DNA of 64,000 nt. Source: Marthasterias glacialis (Eukaryota > Echinodermata > Asteroidea > Forcipulatida > Asteriidae). The notes below the pieces were generated by a model. The model did no database searches. It saw only the letters and a program-made list of their open reading frames with translations, and was not told the origin of the DNA. Of this stretch, positions 51,401-64,000 are shown piece by piece. The stretch's first letter is position 1. Every line of letters begins with the position of its first letter. A program made the translations under genes and the position numbers. Where the stretch lies: assembly GCA_911728455.2 (NCBI GenBank), contig OU452223.1:372001-436000 (forward strand), read 5' to 3'.

Positions 51401-54400
51401 TTTAGTATTATTTACTATTTAATATTATTTAATATTATTTAGTATTATTTAGTGTTGTTTAGTATTATTTTGTATTATTTCGTCTTATTTAATATTACTT
51501 GTTATTATTTAGTACTATTTGGTATTATTTGGTAATATTTATTATAATTTAGTATTCCTTATTATTATTTAGTATGACTTAGCATTAATTACTATTATTT
51601 AGTATTATCTAGTATAGTTCGGTATTATTTAGTATTATTTAAAATTATTTAGTATTATTTAATATTGTTTAGTGATATTTAGTATTATTTGGTGTTATTT
51701 GGTATTATTCAGTATTATTTAATGTTACTTAATTTTATTTAGTATTTAGTATTATTTATGTTATTTAATATTATTTAATATAATTTACTATTATTTAGTA
51801 TTATTCGGTATTATTTAGTATCATTTGGTATTATTTAGTATCGTTTTGTTTTATTTGGTATTATTTAGTATTATTCAATATTATTCAATATAATTTACTA
51901 TTATTTAGTATTTAGTATTATTTGGTATTATTTTGTGTTATTTAGTATTACTTATAATATTTAGGATTTAATATTCTTGAGTATTATTTAGCATTATTTA
52001 GTATTATGTGGTATTATTAAATATGACTTATTTGGTATTATTTAGTATTTTTTTGTATTATTTGGTATTCAAAAATACGTATTATTTCGTAATATTATTA
52101 TTTAATACTAATTATTTTAATTTACTATTATTTACTATTATTTGGTATTTTTTAATTTTATTTAATATTAATTAACATTATTTAATATTAATTAATATAA
52201 TTTAGTATTGGTATTTTTTAGTATTATTTAGTATTAGTTAGTAATATTTAGTATTACTTAGTATTATTTAGTATGACTTAGCATTTATTACGATTATTTA
52301 GTATTGTCTAGTATAACTTGGTATCATTTAATATTATTTAATATTATTTAGTATTATTTAATATTATTTAGTATTATTTAAAAATATTTAGTATTATTTG
52401 ATATTATTTGGTATTTAGTATTATTTAATATAATTTAGTGTTAATTAGTATTATTTTGTATTATTTAGTATTACTTAATAATATTTAATATCTAATATTC
52501 ATGAGTATTATTTAGCATTATTTATTATTATTTGGTATTATTTGGTATTTTATGGTATAATTTAATATGACTTATTTGGTATTATTTGGTATTAATTTGT
52601 ATTATTTGGAAGTTAAAATTACTGAGTATTTTTTCGTAATATTTATTATTTAATATTAATATTATTATAATTTACTATTATTTACTATTATTCAGTATTA
52701 TTTGGTATTTTTCAGTATCATTTGGTATTATTTAGTAATATTTAGTAATATTTGTATTAGTATTTTTTTGTATTATTTGGTATTTAAAAATACTTAGTAT
52801 TATTTCGTAATATTTATTATTTAATACTAATTATTTTAATTTACTATTAATTACTATTATTTGGTATTTTTAAGTATTATTTAATATTAATTAATATAAT
52901 TTAGTATTGGTATTTTTTAGTATTATTTGGTATGAGTTAGTAATATTTAGTATTACTTAGTATTATTCAGTATGACTTAGCATTTATTACGATTATTTAG
53001 TATTGTCTAGTATAACTTGGTATCATTTAGTATTATTTAATATTATTTAATATTATTTAAAGTTATTTAGTATTTTTTAGTATTATTTGATATTATTTGG
53101 TATTTAGTATTATTTAATATAATTTAGTGTTAATTAGTATTATTTGGTATTATTTAGTATAATTTCATATTACTTAGTATTATTTAGTATTACTTAGTAT
53201 TATTTAGTATTACTTAGCAATAATTAATAATTAGTATTATCTAGTATAACTTGGTATTATTTAGTAATACTTAATATTATTCACTACTATTTAAGATTAT
53301 TTAATATTATTTAGTATTATTTAGTATTATTTAGTATTATTTGGTATTATTTGGTCTTATTTAGTATTATTTATCGTTATTTAGTATTATTTTGTATTAA
53401 TTGGTATTATTTAATATTACTTAATACTATTTAGTGTTACTTACTATTATTAAATATTATTTAATTTAGTTTACTGTTATTTTTTATTATTTAGTATTAT
53501 TTATTATTACTTAATTTTATTTGGTAATATTTAGTATCATTTGGTATTATTTAGTATTAATTAAGATTATTTAATATAAAATATTATTTAGTGTTATTTA
53601 GCATTACTTAGTATTATTTAGTATTTTTGGTATTATTTAGTATTATTTAATATTATTTAATATAATATACTGTTATTTATTGTTTACTATTATTTGGTTT
53701 TATTTGGTATTATTTAATGTTATTTAGAAGTATTTTGAATTTTTTGGTATTATTTAGTATTATTTAATATTATTTGATATTATTTAGTGCTATTTAGTAA
53801 TACGTAGTATTATTTAGTATTATTTAATAATATTGAGTATTATTTTGTATTATTTGGTTCTATTTAGTATTGATTCTTTGGTATTAATTAGTATTATTTT
53901 GTATTATTTGGTATTATTTAATATTACTTAGTATTAAGTATTATTTTTTATTCCATATTAATTCAAATAATTTACTATCACTAGTTTTATTTAGTATTAT
54001 TTGGTATTTTTTAGTTTTATTTAATATTATTTAGTATTATTTAGTACTATTTAATGTCGTTTAGTATTATTTTGTATTATTTCGTAGTATTTAATATTAC
54101 TTGGTATTATTTAGTACTATTTGGAAATATTTGGTATTATTTAGTATAATTTAGTATTACTTAGTATTATTTAGTATGACAGCATTAGTTACGATTATTT
54201 AGTATTTTCTAGTATAATTTGGTATTATTTATTATTATTTATAATTATTTAGTAATATTTAGTATTATTTAAAATTATTTAGTATTATTTAGTATTATTT
54301 AGTACTTTTTGGTATTATTTGATATTATTTAGTGTCATTTAGTATTATTTGGTATTATTTGGTATTATTTTTTATTTTTTAATATATTTTTTTTATTATT

Positions 54401-57400
54401 TAGTGCTATTTAATATCTTTTTAGTATTACTTAGTATTATTTAGTTTTATTTAGTATTATCTAGTATAACTTGGTATTATTTAGTATTATTTAGTACTAT
54501 TCAGTATTATTTGGTATTTTTTATTACTATTTAATAATATCAAATATAATTTACTATCCATTATTATTTGGTATTATTTGTTATTATTTAGTATTATTTG
54601 GTAGTATTTAGTATTATTTAGTATTATTTTGCATTATTTAATATTACTTAGTATAATTTAGTATTATTTATTAATATTTATTATTTACAATTAATTAATA
54701 TAATTTAGTATCATTTAGTATTATTTAGTATCATTTGGTATTAATTGTTTTTTTAGTATATTTAGTGTTATTTATTATAATTAACTATGACTTTTATTTA
54801 GTATTATTTGGTATTATTTAATAATATTTAGCACTATTTAGTATTTGGTTTTATTTTTTACTTCTTAGTATTATTTAGTACTATTTATGTTATTTAATAT
54901 TTTTTAATATAAGTTACTAATATTTAGTATTATTTGGTATTATTTAGTATCATTTGGTATCATTTGCTATTATTTAGTATCATTTGGTATTATTTAATAT
55001 TATTCAATATCATTTACTATTATTTATTATTAAGTATTATTTTGTATTATTTAGTATTACTTAATAATATTTAATATTTAATATTCTTGAGTATAATTTA
55101 GCATTATTTATTAATATTTGGTATTATTTGGTATTATTTAATGACTTACTTGGTATTATTTAGTATTATTTATTATTTAATATTAATTATTATAATTTAT
55201 TATTTAGTATTACTACTTAGTATTATTTAGTATTATTTGTTTTTATTTAATATAATTTACTCTTATTTAGTATTTTTTGGTATCATTTGGTATTATTTGG
55301 TGTTGTTTAGTAGTATTTAATATTATTTAATAAAAATTTACTATTATTTATTATTTAGTATTATTTGGTATTATTTGGTATTATTTAGTATCATTTGGCA
55401 ATATTTAGTATAATTTAGTTTTATTTAGTATTATCTAGTATACCTTGGTACCTTTAGTATTATTTACTATTTAATATTATTTATTATTATTTAGTATTAT
55501 TAAGTACTATTTAATGTTGTTTAGTATTATTTTGTATTATTTCGTCTTATTTAATATTACTTGTTATTATTTAGTACTATTTGGTATTATTTGGTAATAT
55601 TTATTATAATTTAGTATTCCTTATTATTATTTAGTATGACTTAGCATTAGTTACGATTATTTAGTATTATCTAGTATAGTTTGGTATTATTTAGTATTAT
55701 TTAAAATTATTTAGTATTATTTAATATTGTTTAGTGATATTTAGTATTATTTGGTGTTATTTGGTATTATTCAGTATTATTTAATATTACTTAATTTTAT
55801 TTAGTATTTAGTATTATTTATGTTATTTAATATTATTTAATATAATTTACTATTATTTAGTATTATTCGGTATTATTTAGTATCATTTGGTATTATTTAG
55901 TATCGTTTTGTTTTATTTGGTATTATTTAGTATTATTCAATATTATTCAATATAATTTACTATTATTTAGTATTTAGTATTATTTGGTATTATTTTGTGT
56001 TATTTAGTATTACTTATAATATTTAGGATTTAATATTCTTGAGTATTATTTAGCATTATTTAGTATTATGTGGTATTATTAAATATGACTTATTTGGTAT
56101 TATTTAGTATTTTTTTGTATTATTTGGTATTCAAAAATACGTATTATTTCGTAATATTTATTATTTAATACTAATTATTTTAATTTACTATTATTTACTA
56201 TTATTTGGTATTTTTTTAGTATTATTTAATATTAATTAACATTGTTTAATATAAATTAATATAATTTAGTATTAGTATTATTTAGTATTAGTTAGTAATA
56301 TTTAGTATTACTTAGTATTATTTAGTATGACTTAGCATTTATTACGATTATTTAGTATTGTCTAGTATAACTTGGTATCATTTAATATTATTTAATATTA
56401 TTTAGTATTATTTAATATTATTTAGTATTATTTAAAAATATTTAGTATTATTTGATATTATTTGGTATTTAGTATTATTTAATATAATTTAGTGTTAATT
56501 AGTATCATTTGGTATTATTTAGTATAATATCATATTACTTGGTGTTATTTAGTATTATTTGTTATTATTTAATTTAATTTACTCTTATTTAGTATTTTTT
56601 GGTATTATTTGGTATCACTTGGTATCATTTGGTATTATTTGGTATTATTTGGTAATATTTGGTGTTATTTAGTATTATTTAATATTATTTAATATAATTT
56701 ACTATTATTTATTATTTAGTATCATTTGGTATCATTTCGCATTTTTTTTAGTATTATTTAGTTTTTTTTAGTATTATCTAGTTTAACTTGGTAGTATTCA
56801 GTATTATTTGGTATTTTTAGTTTTATTTAATATTATTAAAAATAATTTACTATTCATTATTATTGAATATTATGTGGTATTATTTAGTATTATTTAGTAT
56901 TATTTAATATTCATTAGTATAATTTAGTATTATTTAATAATATTTATTATTTACTTTTAAGATAATTTAGTATCATTTAGTACTATTTAGTATCATTTGG
57001 TATTAATTGGTATTTTTTGGTATTATTTGGTATTATTCAATAATATTTAGCACTATTCAGTATTATTTGGTTTTACTTATTACTTCTTAGTATTATTTAG
57101 TATTATTTATGTTATTTATTATTATTTAATATAATTTAATAATATTTAGTTTTATTTGGTATTATTTAGTATCATTTGGTATCATTTGGTATTATTTAGT
57201 ATCATTTGGTATTATTTGATATTATTTAGTATTATTTAATATTATTCAATATAATTTACTATTATTTATTATTAAGTATTATTTGGTATTATTTGCTATT
57301 AATTAGTATTACTTAATATTATTTAATCTTTAATAATCTTGAGTATTATTTAGCATTATTTAGCATTATTTAGCATTATTTGGTATTATTTGGTATTAGT

Positions 57401-60400
57401 TAATGTGACTTATTGATATTATTTAGTATTATTTTGTATTATTTGGTATTTAAAATTACTGAGTATTATTTCGTAATATTTATTATTTAATATTAATTAT
57501 TTTAGTTTACTATTATTTACTATTAATTAGTATTATTTGGTATTTTTTAGTATCATTTGGTATCATTTGGTATTATTTAGTATAATTTAAAATTATTTAG
57601 TATTATTTAGTAATATTTGGTTTTATTTGGTATTATTTATTATTATTTAATATTATTTAGTGTTATTTAGTATTATTTGGTAATACTCAGTATTTTTTAA
57701 TATTACTTAATTTTATTTAATAATATTTTTTTTTATTTAATATAATTTTTTATTATTCAGTATTATTTAATATTATTTAGTATTACTTAGTATTATTTAG
57801 TTTTATTCAGTATTATCTAGTATAACTTGGTATTATTTAGTATTATTTAGTACTATTCAGTGTTATTTGGTATTTTTTAGTATTATTTAATAGTATTAAA
57901 TATAATTTACTTTTCATTATCATTGGGTATTATGTGGTATTATTTAGTATTATTTAATATTATTTAGTATTATTTAATATTACTTAGTATTATTTGGTAT
58001 TATTTAATAATATTTAGTATTTTTTTGTATTTTTTAATATTACATAGTATAATTTAGTATTATTTAATATTTATTATTTACTATTAATTAATATAATTTA
58101 GTATCATTTAGTATTATTTAGTATCATTTGGTATTAGTTGGTATTTTTTGGTATTATTTAGTATTAAATATAATTTACTATTACTTATTTAGTTTTATTA
58201 GGTTTTATTTAATAATATTTAGCACTATTTAGTATTATTTGGTTTTATTTATTACTTCTTAGTATCATTTAGTATTATTTATGATACTTAATATTATTTA
58301 ATATAATTTACTATTATTTAGTATTATTCGGTATTATTTAGTATCATTAGGTATTATTTAGCATTATTTAATATTATTAAATATAATTTACTATTATTTA
58401 TTATTTAGTATTATTTGGTGTTATTTTGTATTATTTAGTAATACTTATAATATTTAATATTTAATATTCTTGAGTATTATTTAGTATTATTTGGTATTTA
58501 AAATTACTTAGTATTATTTCGTAATATTTATTATTTAATACTAATTATTATAATTTAGTATTATTTACTATTATTTACTATTATTTGGTACTTTTTAAGT
58601 ATTATTTAATATTAATTTATATTATTTAATATTATGTAATATAATTTAGTATTGGTATTATTTAGTATTATTTTGTATTATTTAGTAATATTTAGTATTA
58701 CTTAGTATTATTTAGTATGACTTAGCATTTATTACGATTATTTAGTATTGTCTAGTATAACTTGGTATCTTTTAGTACTTTTTAATATTATTTAGTATTA
58801 TTTAGTGTTATTTAGTATTATTTGATATTATTTAGTATTTAGTATTATTTAATATTATTTAGTATTAATTAGTATTATTTGGTATTATTTGGTATTATTT
58901 AGTATAATTTCATAATACTTAGTATTATTTAGTATTATTTGTTATTATTTAATATAATTTACTCTTATTTAGTATTTGTTGGTATTATTTTGTATCATTT
59001 GGTATCATTTGGTATTATTTGGTATCATTTGTTGTTATTTAGTAATATTTAATATTATTTAACATAATTTACTATTATTTATTATTTAGTATCATTTGGT
59101 ATCATTTGGCATTATTTAGTATTATTTAGTTTAATTTAGTATTATCTAGTATAACTTGGTATTATTTAGTACTATCTGGTATTATTTAGTATTATTTAAT
59201 ATTGTTAAATACGATTTATTCTTTATTATTATTGAGTATTATTTGGTATTATTTAGTGTTATTTAATATTTGATATTATTTAATATTATTTAGTATTATT
59301 TAGTATTACTTAATATTATTTAGTATTATTTTGTATTAATTGGTACTATTTAATATAACTTAGTATTATTTAGTGTCACTTACTATTATTAAATATTATT
59401 TAATTTAATTTACTATTATTTTTTATTATTTAGTATTATTTATTACTACGTAATGATATTTGGTAATATTTAGTATCATTTGGTATTATTTAGTAGTAAT
59501 TAAGATTTTTATTATTAAATATTATTTAGTGTTATTTAGCATTACTTAGTAATATTTAGTATTTTTGGTATTATTTAGTATTATTTAATATTATTGGATA
59601 TAATTTACTGTTATTTGTTATTTAGTATTATTTGGTATTATTTAATATTATTCAATATAATTTAGTGTTAATTAGTAATAATTGGTATTATTTAGTATTA
59701 TTTAATGATTATTAATATTATTTCATATTCTTGAGTATTATTTAATAATATTGAGTATTATTTTGTATTATTTAGTTCTATTTAATATTACTTTTTGGTA
59801 TTATTTTGTATTAATTTGTATTATTTATTACTATTTAGTATTATTTGGTACTTTTTAGTATTATTTACTATTTAATATTATTTAATATTATTTAGTATTA
59901 TTTAGTACTATTTAATGTTGTTTAGTATTATTTTGTATTATTTCGTCTTATTTAACATTACTTGTTATTTAGTACTATTTGGTATTATTTGGTATAATTT
60001 AGTATTCCTTATTATTGTTTAGTATGACTTAGCATTAGTTACGATTATTTAGTATTATCTAGTATAAGTTGGTATTATTTAGTATTATTTAAAATTATTT
60101 AGTATTATTTAATATTATTTAGTGATATTTAGTGTTATTTGGTATTATTTGATATTATTCAGTATTATTTAATATTACTTAATTTTATTTAGTATTATTT
60201 TGTACTATTTAATATAGTTTTCTATTATTTAGTATTAATTAATATTTAGTATTACTTAGTATTATTTAGTTTTATTTCGTATTATCTAGTATAACTTGGT
60301 ATTATTCAGTATTATTTTGTACTATTCAATATTATTTGGTATTTTTTATTATTATTTAATATTATTTAATATTATTAAATCTAATTCACTATTCATTATT

Positions 60401-63400
60401 ATTGAGTATTATTTGGTATTATTTAGTATTTTTTAATATTACTTAGTATAATTTAGTATTATTTAGTATTATTTAATATAATTTACTATTACTTATTATT
60501 TAGTATTATTTGGTATTATTCAATAATATTTAGCACTATTTAGTATTATTTGGTTTTATTTATTACTTCTTAGTATTATTTAGTATTATTTATGTTATTT
60601 AATATTATTTAATATAATTTATTATTATTTAGTATTATTTGGTATTATTTAGTTTCATTTAATATTATTCAATATAATTTACTAATATTTTTTATTTAGT
60701 ATTATTTTGTATTATTTAGTATTACTTAATAATATTTAATATCTAATATTCATGAGTATTATTTAGCATTATTTATTATTATTTGGTATTATTTGGTATT
60801 TTATGGTATTATTTAATATGACTTATTTGGTATTATTTGGTATTAATTTGTATTATTTGGAAGTTAAAATTACTGAGTATTTTTTCGTAATATTTATTAT
60901 TTAATATTAATTATTATAATTTACTATTATTTACTATTATTCAGTATTATTTGGTATTTTTCAGTATCATTTGGTATTATTTAGTAATATTTAGTAATAT
61001 TTGTATTAGTATTTTTTTGTATTATTTGGTATTTAAAAATACTTAGTATTATTTCGTAATATTTATTATTTAATACTAATTATTTTAATTTACTATTAAT
61101 TACTATTATTTGGTATTTTTAAGTATTATTTAATATTAATTAATATTATTTAATATTAATTAATATTATTTAATATTAATTAATATAATTTAGTATTGGT
61201 ATTTTTAGTATTATTTGGTATGAGTTAGTAATATTTAGTATTACTTAGTATTATTCAGTATGACTTAGCATTTATTACGATTATTTAGTATTGTCTAGTA
61301 TAACTTGGTATCATTTAGTATTATTTAATATTATTTAGTATTATTTGAAATTATTTAGTATTTTTTAGTATTATTTGATATTATTTGGTATTTAATATTA
61401 TTTAATATAATTTAGTGTTAATTAGTATTATTTGGTATTATTTAGTATAATTTCATATTACTTAGTATTATTTAGTATTACTTAGTATTATTTAGTATTA
61501 CTTAGCAATAATTAATAATTAGTATTATCTAGTATAACTTGGTATTATTTAGTAATACTTAATATTATTCACTACTATTTAAGATTATTTAATAATATTT
61601 AGTATTATTTAGTATTATTTAGTATTATTTGGTATTATTTGGTCTTATTTAGTATTATTTGGTATTATTTGGTCTTATTTAGTATTATTTTGTATTAATT
61701 GGTATTATTTAATATTACTTAATACTATTTAGTGTTACTTACTATTATTAAATATTATTTAATTTAGTTTACTGTTATTTTTTATTATTTAGTATTATTT
61801 ATTATTACTTAATTTTATTTGGTAATATTTAGTATCATTTGGTATTATTTAGTATTAATTAAGATTATTTAATATAAAATATTATTTAGTGTTATTTAGC
61901 ATTACTTAGTATTATTTAGTATTTTTGGTATTATTTAGTATTATTTAATATTATTTAATATAATATACTGTTATTTATTGTTTACTATTATTTGGTTTTA
62001 TTTGGTATTATTTAATGTTATTAAGTAGTATTTTGAATTTTTTTGGTATTATTTAGTATTATTTAATATTATTTGATATTATTTAGTGCTATTTAGTAAT
62101 ACGTAGTATTATTTAGTATTATTTAATAATATTGAGTATTATTTTGTATTATTTGGTTCTATTTAGTATTGATTCTTTGGTATTAATTAGTATTATTTTG
62201 TATTATTTGGTATTATTTAATATTACTTAGTATTAAGTATTATTTTTTATTCCATATTAATTCAAATAATTTACTATCACTAGTATTATTTAGTATTATT
62301 TGGTATTTTTTAGTTTTATTTAATATTATTTAGTATTATTTAGTACTATTTAATGTCGTTTAGTATTATTTTGTATTATTTCGTAGTATTTAATATTACT
62401 TGGTATTATTTAGTACTATTTGGAAATATTTGGTATTATTTAGTATAATTATTTAGTATTACTTAGTATTATTTAGTATGACAGCATTAGTTACGATTAT
62501 TTAGTATTATCTAGTATAATTTGGTATTATTTATTATCATTTATAATTATTTAGTAATATTTAGTATTATTTAAAATTATTTAGTATTATTTAGTATTAT
62601 TTAGTACTTTTTGGTATTATTTGATATTATTTAGTGTCATTTAGTATTATTTGGTATTATTTGGTATTATTTTTTATTTTTTAATATATTTTTTTTATTA
62701 TTTAGTGCTATTTAATATCTTTTTAGTATTACTTAGTATTATTTAGTTTTATTTAGTATTATCTAGTATAACTTGGTATTATTTAGTATTATTTAGTACT
62801 ATTCAGTATTATTTGGTATTTTTTATTACTATTTAATAATATCAAATATAATTTACTATCCATTATTATTTGGTATTATTTGTTATTATTTAGTATTATT
62901 TTGCATTATTTAATATTACTTAGTATAATTTAGTATTATTTATTAATATTTATTATTTACAATTAATTAATATAATTTAGTATCATTTAGTATTATTTAG
63001 TATCATTTGGTATTAATTGTTTTTTTTTAGTATATTTAGTGTTATTTATTATAATTAACTATGACTTTTATTTAGTATTATTTGGTATTATTTAATAATA
63101 TTTAGCACTATTTAGTATTTGGTTTTATTTTTTACTTCTTAGTATTATTTAGTACTATTTATGTTATTTAATATTTTTTAATATAAGTTACTAATATTTA
63201 GTATTATTTGGTATTATTTAGTATCATTTGGTATCATTTGCTATTATTTAGTATCATTTGGTATTATTTAATATTATTCAATATAATTTACTATTATTTA
63301 TTATTAAGTATTATTTTGTATTATTTTGTATTATTTAGTATTACTTAATAATATTTAATATTTAATATTCTTGAGTATAATTTAGCATTATTTATTAATA

Positions 63401-64000
63401 TTTGGTATTATTTGGTATTATTTAATGACTTACTTGGTATTATTTAGTATTATTTATTATTTAATATTAATTATTATAATTTATTATTTAGTATTACTAC
63501 TTAGTATTATTTAGTATTATTTGTTTTTATTTAATATAATTTACTCTTATTTAGTATTTTTTGGTATCATTTGGTATTATTTGGTGTTGTTTAGTAGTAT
63601 TTAATATTATTTAATAAAAATTTACTATTATTTATTATTTAGTATTATTTGGTATTATTTGGTATTATTTAGTATCATTTGGCAATATTTAGTATAATTT
63701 AGTTTTATTTAGTATTATCTAGTATACCTTGGTACCTTTAGTATTATTTACTATTTAATATTATTTATTATTATTTAGTATTATTAAGTACTATTTAATG
63801 TTGTTTAGTATTATTTTGTATTATTTCGTCTTATTTAATATTACTTGTTATTATTTAGTACTATTTGGTATTATTTGGTAATGATTATTATAATTTAGTA
63901 TTCCTTATTATTATTTAGTATGACTTAGCATTAGTTACGATTATTTAGTATTATCTAGTATAGTTTGGTATTATTTAGTATTATTTAAAATTATTTAGTA
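33470..64000 (+). repeat. Decanucleotide satellite, ~8 kb higher-order repeat domain
   Basis: The same 10 bp family is arranged here in long, very similar blocks. The landmark ACTGTTATTTATTGTTTAC starts at 34121, 42137, 53669 and 61967. Other landmarks give the same picture, for example the block around CTTGGTACC near 35.9, 43.5, 51.4, 55.4 and 63.7 kb. Units are about 8.0 kb (34.1-42.1), 7.8 kb (42.1-49.97), a shortened 3.7 kb (49.97-53.7) and 8.3 kb (53.7-62.0), with a fifth unit running off the window. Neighbouring units look almost identical over hundreds of bases. The plus strand is T-rich with very few C. Confidence 0.92.

Noticed and set aside
23350-64000. CRISPR array or telomere
   Set aside because: There are no unique spacers between constant repeats, and the monomer does not match TTAGGG or other usual telomere repeats.
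23350-64000. Long protein-coding region in the satellite
   Set aside because: A 10 bp period brings TAG or TAA into all three frames on both strands within about 30 bases.

Overview
The window looks like intergenic and intronic DNA from an animal genome, probably a marine invertebrate deuterostome. I lean towards an echinoderm because the short palindrome TAGGCCTA recurs throughout the unique part. That is inference, not proof. There is no bacterial-style gene packing. The only convincing protein-coding material is one exon-intron gene relic, plus the 3' end of a LINE.

Layout. 1-8 kb is a patchwork of non-coding repeats: a MITE with a foreign segment inside it, a minisatellite of about 97 bp monomers with a four-monomer higher-order period and a tRNA-derived SINE inside it, a duplicated 460 bp segment, and two long foldback (inverted-repeat) elements. 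8-13.2 kb is mostly unique A+T-rich DNA, with a small CpG-containing patch near 11.4-11.7 kb that could be a promoter. From 13.7 to about 20.4 kb the minus strand carries a multi-exon pseudogene. It encodes an acidic N-terminal region, a zinc-finger-like motif, a tyrosine-recombinase-like core and a C-terminal SANT/Myb-like domain. Four exons keep canonical splice sites, and two of the three exon junctions fit in phase beyond doubt. The reading frame is nevertheless broken by stops, by a frame change and by a 521 bp palindromic MITE inside the main exon. Its introns hold a second copy of the first MITE family, a 5'-truncated LINE with a CA tail, and a short tandem array. 20.4-23.35 kb holds a third MITE copy, small tandem and inverted repeats, and a GC-rich hairpin.

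From 23,350 to the window end (more than 40 kb) the DNA is one continuous, very A+T-rich satellite of a 10 bp monomer, TATTATTTAG with TATTACTTAG as the main variant. One piggyBac-like MITE with TTAA duplications interrupts it. The first 10 kb is irregular. From about 33.5 kb the array is built from long higher-order repeats of about 8 kb, with corresponding landmarks about 8.0-8.3 kb apart. One unit is internally deleted to about 3.7 kb. Within each 8 kb unit, a CpG-bearing landmark recurs every 2.4-3.0 kb. This nested architecture (10 bp, about 2.5 kb, about 8 kb) is the most unusual feature of the window.

No working gene, tRNA, rRNA or CRISPR array is supported. The mobile elements do not cooperate functionally. 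The window reads as a decaying gene neighbourhood next to a satellite block.
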